From assembly GCA_030146605.1 (NCBI GenBank), contig JASLBO010000358.1, forward strand, positions 1 through 12,437: a stretch of 12,437 nt of DNA, read 5' to 3'. The position numbers and the translations under genes are program-made. Shown piece after piece: positions 1-10,850 of this stretch. This DNA comes from Sphingomonas sp. Lineage in GTDB: Bacteria > Pseudomonadota > Alphaproteobacteria > Sphingomonadales > Sphingomonadaceae. The notes under the pieces were generated by a model. It had not been told where the DNA came from. It worked only from the letters and a program-made list of their open reading frames with translations, and did not search any database. The stretch's first letter is position 1. Each line of letters opens with the position of its first letter.

Positions 1-1
1 T

Positions 2-937
2 CTCGTCCAGATGCTGTCGATCTTCGTGATCGGTTTCGGCCTCACCTGGTGCTTCGGCAAGGCGGTCGGCAACACGAAGCAAGGCTGGGCGATCCTCTCG
101 GCGATGCTGATCCTATTTCTCGCGGGTGTCACCGTGACCTATTGGCAGGAAGCTGCGGGTAATCCGATCCTGCACGATCTCGGCGTCGCGGGCGGCAATA
201 TGGAGGGCAAGGAAGTCCGCTTCGGCATTGCCGCGAGCGCGCTCTTCTCGGTCGTCACCACCGCGGCCTCATGCGGCGCGGTCAACGCGATGCACGACAG
301 CTTCACGGCACTCGGTGGCATGATCCCGCTGTTCAACATGCAACTCGGCGAAGTCGTGATCGGCGGCGTCGGCGCGGGCATCTACGGTTTCCTGATCTTC
401 GCCATCCTCGCGGTGTTCGTCGCGGGGCTGATGGTGGGGCGCACGCCGGAATATGTCGGCAAGAAAATCGAGGCGCGCGAAGTCAAGCTGGCAGTACTTG
501 CGATCGCCATCCTGCCGCTGATCATCCTCGGCTTCACCGCTTTGTCCTCGGTGACCGAATCTGGCCTCGCAGGTCCGCTCAACAAGGGCCCACACGGCTT
601 CTCGGAGATCCTTTACGCCTTCACCAGCGGGGTCGCGAACAACGGCTCAGCCTTCGCCGGCCTGACCGCCAATACGCCGTATTACAACGCTCTGCTGGGC
701 GTTGCGATGTGGCTCGGCCGCTTCTTCATCATCGTGCCGATGCTGGCGATCGCCGGCAGCCTCGCGGCGAAGAAGTACACGCCCGAAAGCGCGGGCTCGT
801 TCCCGACCACCGGCGGCCTCTGGGTGGGCCTGCTGGTCGGCATCATCCTGATCGTGGGCGGCCTCACTTTCCTGCCGGGCCTCGCGCTCGGTCCCATCGC
901 CGATCATCTCGCGATGATCCGCGGCCAATCGTTCTGA
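2..937 (+). CDS. kdpA: KdpA, potassium-translocating ATPase channel subunit (5' end outside window)
   Basis: KdpA is the K+-selective, channel-like membrane subunit of the KdpFABC pump. About 311 C-terminal residues are present; the frame is open to the left edge, so the ATG at 11 is an internal methionine (the preceding in-frame codons read LVQ, as in the family's conserved LVQML stretch). Two pore segments are recognisable: the stretch [17 protein letters not shown] and the later [12 protein letters not shown], both with the glycines expected of selectivity-filter loops. The conserved [11 protein letters not shown] loop and several long hydrophobic helices match E. coli KdpA throughout. The stop at 935-937 is 13 bases before kdpB. 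The family is usually about 560 residues, so nearly half the gene, and any kdpF, lie to the left. Confidence 0.97.
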   Translation, partial: LVQMLSIFVIGFGLTWCFGKAVGNTKQGWAILSAMLILFLAGVTVTYWQEAAGNPILHDLGVAGGNMEGKEVRFGIAASALFSVVTTAASCGAVNAMHDSFTALGGMIPLFNMQLGEVVIGGVGAGIYGFLIFAILAVFVAGLMVGRTPEYVGKKIEAREVKLAVLAIAILPLIILGFTALSSVTESGLAGPLNKGPHGFSEILYAFTSGVANNGSAFAGLTANTPYYNALLGVAMWLGRFFIIVPMLAIAGSLAAKKYTPESAGSFPTTGGLWVGLLVGIILIVGGLTFLPGLALGPIADHLAMIRGQSF

Positions 938-950
938 CGGGAGCGCCAAC

Positions 951-2980
<2,030 letters not shown>

Positions 2981-2981
<1 letters not shown>

Positions 2982-2986
2982 GGAGG
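2981..2986 (+). promoter_or_regulatory. Ribosome-binding site fixing the GTG start of kdpC
   Basis: A perfect AGGAGG begins at the last base of the kdpB stop codon and lies six bases before the GTG at 2993. It settles the choice of a non-ATG start for kdpC. Confidence 0.8.
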
Positions 2987-2992
2987 TTTACC

Positions 2993-3580
2993 GTGGGCAA
3001 AGACTTCGTAACTTCGCTGCGGCCGGCCATCGTGCTGACGATCCTGTTCGCAATCCTGCTCGGCCTGCTATACCCGCTCGCGATGACCGGCATCGGACAG
3101 GCGATCTTTCCCTCCCAGGCCAATGGCAGCCTCGTCCGCGACGCCGCCGGCCGGATGGTCGGTTCGACTGTGGTGGGGCAGGCCTTTACGTCGGAGCGGT
3201 ATTTCCAGACGCGACCCTCGGCGGCCGGCAAGGGCTATGACGCCCTCGCGTCCTCGGGCTCGAACCTCGGGCCCACCTCGCAGGCGCTGGTCGATCGGGT
3301 CACCCCGGATATCGAGAAGCGCCGTGCCGAAGGCGTCACCGGGCAAGTCCCTGCGGACCTCGTCACGGCCAGCGGCTCGGGGCTCGATCCCGATCTCTCG
3401 CCCGAGGGGGCCCTCGCTCAGGTGACGCGCGTCGCCCGCATCCGCGGCCTGTCTCCCGACCAGTTGCGCAAGCTGGTCGACGACAATGTCGAGCACCCGT
3501 TGCTCGGCATCCTCGGTGAGCCACGCGTCAACGTGCTCGCGCTCAACCAGCAGCTCGATCGGCTCGGCGCGCGCCGTTGA
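2993..3580 (+). CDS. kdpC: KdpC, K+-transporting ATPase accessory subunit
   Basis: KdpC is a single-pass subunit that stabilises the KdpFABC complex and supports ATP binding by KdpB. The 195-residue product has one N-terminal membrane segment (about residues 9-33) and a periplasmic domain with family blocks: [52 protein letters not shown] and a C-terminal [18 protein letters not shown]. The GTG start follows an AGGAGG site. Its TGA (3578-3580) overlaps the TTG start proposed for kdpD, so ribosomes finishing KdpC can restart on kdpD. Confidence 0.96.
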   Translation: MGKDFVTSLRPAIVLTILFAILLGLLYPLAMTGIGQAIFPSQANGSLVRDAAGRMVGSTVVGQAFTSERYFQTRPSAAGKGYDALASSGSNLGPTSQALVDRVTPDIEKRRAEGVTGQVPADLVTASGSGLDPDLSPEGALAQVTRVARIRGLSPDQLRKLVDDNVEHPLLGILGEPRVNVLALNQQLDRLGARR

Positions 3581-6236
3581 CCGACCGGGAGCGGCCCGCC
3601 CCCGAAGCCTTCCTTCGCGCGGCCGCGGAGGAAGGCAAAGGCCGCCTGAAGATCTTTCTCGGTGCCGCACCGGGAGTGGGCAAGACCTATGAGATGCTGT
3701 CCGAAGGCGCCGCGCGGCGGAAGGCGGGCGTGGACGTGGTCGTCGGCGTCGTCGAGACGCACGGCCGCGCCGAAACCGATGCGCTGACCCGCCATCTCGA
3801 AATCCTGCCGCGGCGTTCGATCGACTATGAGGGGCACATTCTCACCGAGATGGACCTCGACGCGTTGCTCGATCGGCACCCCGCCCTCGCCTTGGTCGAC
3901 GAACTGGCGCACACCAATGTGGCCGGCAGCCGGAACACCAAGCGCTATCAGGATGTCATGGAGCTGCTCGACGCCGGCATCCATGTCTATTCGACGATCA
4001 ACATCCAGCATGTCGAAAGCCTCAACGATGTCGTCGCGTCGTTCACGCGCGTCCGCGTCCGCGAAACCGTACCCGACAGCATCCTCGAGCGCGCCGAGAT
4101 CGAAGTCGTCGATATTCCGCCCGACGAGCTGATCGAGCGCCTCAAGGAAGGGAAAGTCTATCTTCCCCATGAAGCGACGCGCGCGCTTTCGCATTTCTTC
4201 TCTAAATCGAATCTCTCGGCGTTGCGCGAATTGGCACTGCGCCGCGCCGCGCAGGCGGTCGATGCGCAGATGCTCGATCATCTCCGCGCCAATGCGCTGG
4301 GCGGCACCTGGGCCGGAAGCGAGCGCATCCTCGTCGCCGTGAGCGAACTGTCCGGATCGGAAGAGCTGGTCCGTGCCGCCAAGCGGATCGCCGATGCCGC
4401 GCATGCCAGCTGGACCGCGATCCACGTCGAGACGCCGCGCAGCAAGACGCTCGACGAGCCCGCGCTGCGGCGAATCGCCGATGTGCTCAACCTCGCCTCC
4501 CGGCTCGGCGCGGCGGTCGCTTCGGTGCCCGCAGCGAGTGTGGTCGAGGGCCTGAAGAGCTATGCCACCGACGCGCGGGCGACGCAGTTGGTGGTGGGCA
4601 AGTCGACGCGCACGCGCTGGTTCGAGCTGCTGCACGGATCGGTCGTCGATCGGCTCGTGCGCGAAACGCCGGGCGTGGCGGTGCATGTCCTTCCGCTGGC
4701 GGGCGGCGCTCCATCGGAGCCCTCCCGGAAGATGGCCGGCAGCTGGGGGACCCGGTCCGGCTATCTATGGACCACGCTGATGGTCGCGGCAGTCACTGCG
4801 CTCGGATCGGCGCTGTTCCATGTCCTTGATCTCGGCAACGTGGCGCTGCTGTACCTGCTGCCGGTGATGACTGCCGCCAGCCTGTTCGGACTGCGGACGG
4901 GTCTCTATGCCGGGCTGCTGTCGAGCCTCTGTTACAATTATTTCTTCCTGCCGCCGACGGGTACGCTCACGGTGAGCAACCCCGAGAATGTCATCTCGAT
5001 CTTCGTGCTGCTGGGCGTCGCCGTGGCGACCAGCCAGCTCACTGCCCGCGTGCGGGCGCAGGCGGATCTCGCGGCGATCAGTGCCCGAAGCAACGCGGCG
5101 CTCGCGGGGTATCTGCGTCAGCTCACCCGATTGAACGATCCCGTCGAAGTCGCACGCGCCGCCTGTAGCGAGATTGCCGACCTTCTCGATGTCCGCGTCG
5201 CCCTGCTCCAGCAAACCGATACGGGTCTGTCGGTACTTGGGGCGAGCGAGCCGGGCACGCGCCTGGAGACGATGGAGCTCGCCGCGGCGCAATGGGTCTG
5301 GGATACCGCGCAGCCTGCAGGTCGCGGCACCGGCACGCTCACGGCTTCGGACTGGCAATTCCAGCCGCTGCGCGCTGGCGAGCGCGTGCTCGCAGTGCTC
5401 GGAGTCGCGCGCGACGACGGCCGCGATCCGGTGCGGTCCGACCAGCTGGCCTTGCTCGGCAGCCTGCTCGATCAGACCTCGCTCGCGCTCGAACGCCTTC
5501 GGCTCGAGGCGGAGATGCGCGATGTCGACGCAGTGCGTGAACGCGACCGGCTGCGCGCGGCGTTGCTCTCGTCGGTGGGCCACGATCTGCGTACGCCGCT
5601 TACCTCGGTGCTCGCCGCCGCCGGCGAATTGCGCCGGCGCAGTGACGATCCCTTGATCGCCACGATCGAAAGCGAAGCGATGCGCCTCAACCGCTTCGTC
5701 GCCAATCTGCTCGACATGGCCCGCGTCGAGGCCGGCGCGCTGCGGCTCAATCTGGAGCCCGTCGACCTTACCGATGCAGTCGCCGCGGCGGTGCACGACA
5801 CGCGCCGCTCGCTCGAGGGCCATGCCATCGAACTCGAGGTGCTTCCCAACCTGCCACTGGTCCGCGTGGACCCGCAACTCTTCCACCATTGCCTGCTCAA
5901 TCTCCTCGACAATGCGGGGCGCTATGGCGATCCCGGCACGCCGATCACGGTGCGTGCCGAGCGTCTGTCGCAGGCGCTGGTGCTGTCGGTCATCGACAAG
6001 GGGCCGGGATTGCCGGAGGGCCGCGAGGCCGAGGTGTTCGAAACCTTCAAAAGACTCGAGGGCTCGGATCGATCGATCAGCGGCACGGGGCTGGGGCTGG
6101 CCATCGTCAAAGCCTTTGCGGAGGCCATGGGCATGACCGTCGGAGCCGCCAATCGCGACGACCTGGCGGGCGCGCGGTTCAGCATCCACTTTCCCGAGCG
6201 CCTGCTGGTGCACGGATCGGATCAAGGACTCGATGT

Positions 6237-6240
<4 letters not shown>
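3577..6240 (+). CDS. kdpD: KdpD, sensor histidine kinase of the Kdp system
   Basis: KdpD senses K+ limitation and phosphorylates or dephosphorylates KdpE. In order the 887 residues show: an N-terminal KdpD domain with Walker [10 protein letters not shown] (29-37), the block [10 protein letters not shown] and a Walker B-like [10 protein letters not shown] (Asp108); a universal-stress-protein-like domain (about 245-370); four membrane segments (about 395-490) ending in [12 protein letters not shown]; a GAF-like region (about 515-640); then the kinase core with phospho-accepting His669 in [11 protein letters not shown]-box [10 protein letters not shown] (Asn779), G1 DKGPGLP and G2 [13 protein letters not shown]. 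coli KdpD is 894 residues with His673, so it is full length. The start is inferred to be TTG at 3577, overlapping the kdpC stop; no Shine-Dalgarno sequence is obvious, and the next candidates would cut into the conserved N-terminus. Confidence 0.96.
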
Positions 6241-6935
<695 letters not shown>

Positions 6936-6961
6936 CGCTCTGCCCTTACCTAGAGCGTTTT
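6936..6961 (+). terminator. Probable intrinsic terminator of the kdp operon
   Basis: CGCTCT (6936-6941) pairs with AGAGCG (6952-6957) around a 10-base loop and is followed by TTTT (6958-6961), starting right after the kdpE stop. An overlapping alternative hairpin pairs TACCTAGA (6947-6954) with TCTAGGTA (6965-6972), so the two structures are mutually exclusive. The second one lies at the end of the IS630 remnant, whose own stop codon is inside it. Confidence 0.5.
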
Positions 6962-7251
6962 CGGTCTAGGTAGCGGCGTAGCCTGAGTTGCAGAGATAGT
7001 TGGCGCATTCGGCTGGAGGAAAGCGGTCGAGGAGTGTGCCGATGCGCTTCCAGACGGCATCGACGGACCGTTCGGCAGCCTTTTGCAGCAGAGCCTTGAG
7101 CTTGGCAAACACCCGTTCGATCGGGTTCAGGTCGGGACTGCAGGGTGGCAAGAAGAGAAGGTGGGCGCGGGCCTGGCGGATAGCGCGGCGGACCGCCTTG
7201 CCTTTGTGGCTGGCCCAGATTGTCCATGACGACGACATCGCCGGGCTTGAG
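6953..7251 (-). mobile_element. IS630-family insertion sequence remnant, truncated
   Basis: One end of an IS630/Tc1-like element survives. The outer end is placed near 6953, where a TA dinucleotide (the family's target) borders a gagcgttttcgg sequence of the sort found at IS630 tips. The inner limit, about 7251, is where transposase similarity (LKPGDVVVMDNLG) gives way to primase-polymerase sequence. No second terminal repeat is visible, so more than half the element is missing. Both boundaries are estimates to within about 10 bases. Confidence 0.75.
6966..7251 (-). pseudogene. IS630-family transposase, C-terminal fragment with frameshift
   Basis: The fragment holds the last ~95 residues of a DDE transposase that would cut and paste the element at TA sites. 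Two of the three catalytic acidic residues are recognisable: Asp in VVVMDNLG and Glu in SPDLNPIERVFAKLK; the first Asp is lost with the N-terminal half. The family's end, NYLCNSGYAAT then TAG, is intact. Between MDNLG and SHKGKAVRRAIRQ the frame shifts because one extra base sits in the GGCC run at 7212-7216: the frame upstream reads GQPQRQ instead of the expected SHKGK. The copy is therefore dead even apart from the truncation. Confidence 0.85.
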
Positions 7252-7960
7252 CGTTCGCGCCGTTTCCTGCGAGTCCAGGCCGGCGTCGTGTGCCGCTCCC
7301 GTGAGCGCGTTTCGAGCCGTCGCCGGATCGACATTGCCGTTTGCCGCCTCTTGGCTCAGCCGAAATGCCGAGATATTCAGTTGGCCGTTGCGGGTGCCAG
7401 CGGGTGCCCGCCGCACCTTAGCCACCCCGGTATCCCGATCCACGGCTTGCGCAGAAGGTCGAGCAACCAGGCCGGCGGCCGGCCAGTTCGAATAGGCCGG
7501 GCGGATTCTCCCAAGCGTAGATGCTGTCGCTTGGATGGATCGAACCGGGTGCCACCACATAGCCGCCATCTCCAAGGACGTCAGCGCCGGGAAAGATACG
7601 CGCACCGTTCGCCAGCGTCCCGCCGGGGTGGGCGAATTATGTGTGCAGGCCCTTGCCAGTTCGAACCGCGATCGTATCGGGTAATCCGCGCTCCGTCGCC
7701 CCCCGCGATCGCCTTTTCGCTGTCCAGATCGAGCACGATCAGTTTGGACACGGTACCCGTGGCGATGCCGACATTGCCGGAATTGGATGCCAGCCCCGCA
7801 CGTTCGCCACATCGGCCGCTACCGTCTGATATGCTTTCCAGCTTCCCAAGGCTGGGCGCTTGTCGCCAGCCTGCACGGGAATGACGCTAAACCCCATCTC
7901 CAATAGGATGCGCCAGGCGTCTGGCAAATCGAAGTCGCGTGCTTTCGGAAGCGCCGTCAT
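7249..7960 (-). pseudogene. Decayed bifunctional DNA primase/polymerase (Prim-Pol type)
   Basis: The frame begins at ATG 7960 behind a GAGGGGG ribosome-binding sequence (7966-7972). It reads ALPKARDFDLPDAWRILLEMG, then FSVIPVQAGDKRPALGSWKAYQ, typical of the N-terminal Prim-Pol domain of phage and plasmid replication proteins. After GWHP (about 7795) the frame shifts; in the next frame come NSGNVGIATGTVSKLIVLDLDSE and, after another apparent change of frame, LPDTIAVRTGKGLHT-stop-FAHPGGTLANGARIFPG, where TAA (7637-7639) replaces the expected Tyr codon. The block GDGGYVVAPGSIHPSDSIYAWENPPG follows, then another shift near 7480 leads to APAGTRNGQLNISAFRLSQ and the helical C-terminal region, which stops at the IS630 junction. 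In life it would prime and copy element DNA. Multiple independent lesions make this a clear pseudogene. Confidence 0.8.
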
Positions 7961-8016
7961 TGTCGGCCCCCTCGATCGGGGTAAAGCGAGCGCTCCAGAC
8001 CGCCAGTTTAGTATCC

Positions 8017-8048
8017 GCCCTCGTCCCGGTTGCAGCCGGGGCGGGGGC
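8017..8048 (+). other. Strong 13-bp stem-loop between the primase remnant and tRNA-Arg
   Basis: GCCCTCGTCCCGG (8017-8029) pairs along its whole length with CCGGGGCGGGGGC (8036-8048) around the loop TTGCAG, with two G-U pairs in + strand RNA, followed by TTT. In minus-strand RNA those two positions become A-C mismatches, so any RNA role favours the + strand. No + strand gene is seen just upstream, so this may be a leftover terminator, an origin or an end of the lost element. Confidence 0.45.
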
Positions 8049-8103
8049 TTTCCGTTTGGGCGGTGGATCAGCGTAAGGAACACAATACTACCACAGGCCC
8101 GTT

Positions 8104-8121
8104 ATTCGGGAGCCGCCGAAT
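8104..8121 (-). terminator. Weak hairpin downstream of tRNA-Arg
   Basis: ATTCGG and CCGAAT form a 6-bp stem with a six-base loop, 22 bases past the tRNA 3' end on the minus strand. There is no T-run after it, so a role as tRNA terminator is only possible. Confidence 0.2.
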
Positions 8122-8143
8122 TGGGAGAAGTCGTCGAAAAGGT

Positions 8144-8220
<77 letters not shown>

Positions 8221-8270
8221 CTGGAAGCCGCGCCTAGCAAAGCAAAACGAGCCGCGCCAGCCGTTTCCGC

Positions 8271-8933
8271 TCAGTGACCGGCTTGCTTTCGCGGCGAAGG
8301 TCCGGGTGTCTTGGGCTTGTACGCGCAGAGATCGGCGATCCCGCAGCGCCAGCATTCGGGCGTGCGCGCCTTACAGGTGTAACGGCCGTGGAGGATCAGC
8401 CAGTGATGCGCGTGCAGCCGGAAAGGCTGCGGCACGCGTTTTTCGAGCTTGAGCTCCACGTCAAGCGGGGTCTTGCCGCGCGCGAGCCCGGTGCGGTTGC
8501 CGACCCGGAAGATGTGCGTATCGACCGCGAAGGTCTCGCGCCCGAAGGCGCAGTTGAGCACGACGTTGGCAGTCTTGCGCCCGACGCCGGGCAGCGCCTC
8601 GAGTAGGTCGCGATCGGCGGGAACCTCGCCGCCATGCTGCTCGATCAGCGCCCGGCTGAGCGCAAGAACGTTCCTCGCCTTGGTATTGTAGAAGTTGATC
8701 GTCCGCAGCCGTTCTTTTAGGGTCTCTTCGCCAAGTGCGACCATCTTCTCGGGGGTGTCGGCCTCTGCGAACAGGAGGCGGGTCGCCTTGTTGACTCCGG
8801 CATCGGTCATCTGCGCCGACAGCACCACCGCGACGAGCAAGGTATAGGCATTGCTGTATTCGAGCTCGGTCTCGGGGTGCGGGTTATCGGCTGCGAGGCG
8901 TGCGAAGAGATCGATGATTTCACTGTCGTTCAA
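8271..8933 (-). CDS. nth: Endonuclease III (DNA glycosylase/AP lyase)
   Basis: Nth removes oxidised pyrimidines and nicks abasic sites in base-excision repair. The 220-residue product has the helix-hairpin-helix LPGVGRKTA with catalytic Lys120, the catalytic Asp138 in AVDTHIFRV, the block [18 protein letters not shown], and a C-terminal 4Fe-4S cluster motif C-x6-C-x2-C-x5-C ([17 protein letters not shown]). With the TTG start at 8933, Lys120 and Asp138 fall at the same numbers as in E. coli Nth, which supports that start over an in-frame ATG at 8987 inside dapB. An AGGTG lies eight bases upstream. The TTG overlaps the dapB TGA, so nth is the second gene of a dapB-nth unit. Confidence 0.95.
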   Translation of the reverse strand: MNDSEIIDLFARLAADNPHPETELEYSNAYTLLVAVVLSAQMTDAGVNKATRLLFAEADTPEKMVALGEETLKERLRTINFYNTKARNVLALSRALIEQHGGEVPADRDLLEALPGVGRKTANVVLNCAFGRETFAVDTHIFRVGNRTGLARGKTPLDVELKLEKRVPQPFRLHAHHWLILHGRYTCKARTPECWRCGIADLCAYKPKTPGPSPRKQAGH

Positions 8934-9658
8934 ATGCCGAGCACCTGATCCATCGTATAGCGGCCGGGCTGCTGCCCCCTGAGCCACAACGCCGCCTGCA
9001 CTGCGCCGCGCGCGAAGATCGCGCGGTCGTCGGCGCGGTGGGTGAGTTCGATCCGCTCGCCGGCAGTGGCGAACACCACTTTATGATCGCCGACCACCGA
9101 ACCGCCGCGCAGCGACGCCATGCCGATCGTTCCGTCGGCACGCGGGCCGGTCAGCCCGGCGCGATCGGTCACCCCCGCCTCGGCGAGCGTGGTGCCGATG
9201 CCGTGCGCGGCGGCATTGCCGAGCATCAGCGCGGTGCCCGAGGGCGCGTCGGCCTTGTTGCGGTGGTGCATCTCGACGATCTCGATGTCCCAATCGGGGC
9301 CGAGCCGCGCCGCAGCCTCGCGCACCAGCCGCGCGAGCAGCCCGACGCCCAGCGAGGTGTTGCCGGTCTGGAGCACCGGAATCTCGGCCGCGGCGGCGTC
9401 GATCAGCGCATGATGCTGCGCGGCGAGACCGGTCGTGCCGATCACGATCGGCGTCCACGCGGCCCGCGCCGCACCAAGATGCGCCTCGAGTGCGGCAGGC
9501 GCGGAGAAATCGACCAGAACATCGGCTTTTCGCGCCAGATCGGCGGGATTGTCGCTGATGTCGGCGCCGCCCGCAACTTGCGCCCCGAGGCTGGGCGCGA
9601 CAGCGGCGATCGCCTGCCCCATCCGCCCCATGCTTCCAAAAATGCCGATGCTCGTCAT
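8930..9658 (-). CDS. dapB: 4-hydroxy-tetrahydrodipicolinate reductase
   Basis: DapB reduces hydroxytetrahydrodipicolinate with NAD(P)H in the diaminopimelate/lysine pathway, supplying cell-wall and protein precursors in the cytoplasm. The 242-residue product has the nucleotide-binding start IGIFGSMGRMGQAI, the loop IVIGTTGLA (71-79), and the catalytic signature EMHHRNKADAPSGTALMLG with His131/His132, Lys135 and the substrate-binding SGT (140-142). It is shorter than E. coli DapB (273) but has no gap in catalytic blocks. The ATG at 9658 is the natural start; only a weak AGGCGG precedes it. It overlaps nth at its 3' end. Confidence 0.96.
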   Translation of the reverse strand: MTSIGIFGSMGRMGQAIAAVAPSLGAQVAGGADISDNPADLARKADVLVDFSAPAALEAHLGAARAAWTPIVIGTTGLAAQHHALIDAAAAEIPVLQTGNTSLGVGLLARLVREAAARLGPDWDIEIVEMHHRNKADAPSGTALMLGNAAAHGIGTTLAEAGVTDRAGLTGPRADGTIGMASLRGGSVVGDHKVVFATAGERIELTHRADDRAIFARGAVQAALWLRGQQPGRYTMDQVLGI

Positions 9659-9761
9659 GCCGCCTGCTGTGGCACAATCGGGGGGCGGCGCGACAGGGGC
9701 TATTTCGGCTTCTTGCGCCCGGGCGGCATCCGGATGCGGACCATCGCCCGCCCGACGAGCG

Positions 9762-9845
9762 TCAGGAAAGTCGCGTTGCTCCGCCGGGGATCAGCGGGCG
9801 TTCCTGCGGCGCTGCGTCGGCGATCAGCAAGGCGAGCAGCAGCAT
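9762..9845 (-). CDS. Possible small hypothetical ORF upstream of dapB
   Basis: The 265 bases between dapB and the divergent sirtuin hold no certain gene. One short frame has an ATG at 9845 nine bases after a CGGAG site and reads MLLLALLIADAAPQERPLIP, a hydrophobic start like a short signal or membrane segment, for 27 residues. In another frame of the same strand the stretch to the TAG at 9700 ends ATFLTLVGRAMVRIRMPPGR followed by KKPK, which also looks protein-like. A single indel near 9780 would join them into a protein of about 48 residues. I do not recognise it, and it may be noise in GC-rich DNA. Confidence 0.25.
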   Translation of the reverse strand: MLLLALLIADAAPQERPLIPGGATRLS

Positions 9846-9923
9846 CGACAGACACTCCGGAGTATATGCAGGCAATCAACGCCGCATTTGCGGCAGCCGC
9901 ATGGCAGGCGGTAAAGAGCGGCG

Positions 9924-10652
9924 ATGGGCGATATCCACAACATCGTGATTCTCACCGGTGCCGGCGTCTCCGCCGAGAGCGGCGTCGCCACCTTCCGCGG
10001 CCCCGGCGGGCTGTGGGAAGGGCAGCGCGTCGAGGATGTCTGCACGCCGCAGGCGCTCGCGCGCGATCCCGAGCTGGTGCATCGCTTCTATGACGAGCGC
10101 CGCGCCAGACTCGCCGGCGTCCAGCCCAATGCCGCGCACCTTGCGCTGGCGCGGCTCGACGCGGAATGGCCCGGCGAACTGCTGCTGGTCACCCAGAATG
10201 TCGACGATCTCCACGAGCGCGCCGGATCGAGGCGGCTGCTCCACATGCATGGCGAGCTGAAATCGGCATTGTGCCCGGCGTGCGGCATCCGCACCGCATG
10301 GGACGATGCTCTGCCGCCCGAGACCGAATGCCCGAATTGCGGCGTCCCGGCGCTGCGCCCCGACATCGTGTTCTTCGGCGAGATGCCGTACGAAATGGAG
10401 CGGATCGAGCAGGCGCTCGGAGAGGCCGACCTGTTCGTCTCGATCGGCACCTCCGGGGCGGTCTATCCCGCCGCCGGCTTCGTCCAGACCGCGCGTCATC
10501 ACGGCGCGGCGACGCTGGAACTCAACCTCGACCCTTCCGAAGGCAGCCTTTGGTTCGGCGAGAGCCGGATGGGCCCGGCGGGGGTGCTGGTCCCGGCCTG
10601 GGTGGAAGCGATGCTGGATGATGTGGCTGGAATCACCTCCGTTCGGCCTTAG
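9924..10652 (+). CDS. cobB: NAD-dependent protein deacylase, class III sirtuin
   Basis: This CobB-type sirtuin would remove acetyl and probably succinyl groups from protein lysines, using NAD+. The 242-residue product has the NAD-binding start ILTGAGVSAESGVATFRG (9-25), the pair Tyr56/Arg59 in FYDERR that marks class III (desuccinylase/demalonylase) sirtuins, QNVDDLHERAG (91-101), catalytic His109 in HMHGE, a zinc site of two C-x2-C pairs (Cys117/120 and 136/139), and the late blocks FFGEMPY and SIGTSGAVYPAAGFV. The ATG at 9924 is favoured by the immediate IVILTGAG start. The last codons, SVRP and the TAG, come from a copy of the interspersed repeat that begins at 10639. Confidence 0.95.
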   Translation: MGDIHNIVILTGAGVSAESGVATFRGPGGLWEGQRVEDVCTPQALARDPELVHRFYDERRARLAGVQPNAAHLALARLDAEWPGELLLVTQNVDDLHERAGSRRLLHMHGELKSALCPACGIRTAWDDALPPETECPNCGVPALRPDIVFFGEMPYEMERIEQALGEADLFVSIGTSGAVYPAAGFVQTARHHGAATLELNLDPSEGSLWFGESRMGPAGVLVPAWVEAMLDDVAGITSVRP

Positions 10653-10725
10653 CCCGTCGAAGGCCGCCTCGCCGCGGGCGACACGCTTGCGGATAGCAGC
10701 CCTTCGACAGGCTCAGGGCGAACGG
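10639..10725. repeat. Interspersed repeat, inverted pair 1 (downstream of cobB)
   Basis: The left arm 10639-10665 is a degenerate + copy (ttcggccttagcccgtcgaa in place of the core ttcgccctgagcttgtcgaa). The right arm 10699-10725 is a near-consensus copy on the minus strand. The arms can fold into an imperfect hairpin. The left arm overlaps the end of the sirtuin gene and supplies its stop codon. Confidence 0.8.
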
Positions 10726-10761
10726 CTCCGAGCGAACCCGGCTGAAAACTGCTCTCAACCT

Positions 10762-10844
10762 CCGTTCGCCCTGAGCTCGAAGGGCGGGTGCGGCGAGCGC
10801 ATCGCTTGGGGAGAGGCGCCCTTCTACAGGCGCAGGGCGAACGG
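10762..10844. repeat. Interspersed repeat, inverted pair 2 (downstream of era)
   Basis: The left arm 10762-10785 is a + copy lacking three bases in the middle (ctgagctcgaagg). The right arm 10818-10844 is a degenerate minus copy ending seven bases before the era stop. With pair 1 it fills most of the 198-base gap between the convergent cobB and era genes, where no other terminator is seen. Confidence 0.8.
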
Positions 10845-10850
10845 GACGGT

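Noticed and set aside
7000..7884. 294-residue plus-strand frame across the IS/primase scar
   Set aside because: The recognisable protein motifs lie on the minus strand; this frame is Arg- and Ser-rich antisense.
6936..8143. Second attachment site matching the tRNA 3' end
   Set aside because: I looked for the TGGTGCACCCGACTGG sequence elsewhere in the scar and found no convincing copy.
8934..8987. Longer Nth starting at ATG 8987
   Set aside because: It would overlap dapB by 58 bases and add residues absent from the family; the TTG at 8933 puts the catalytic residues at the usual positions.
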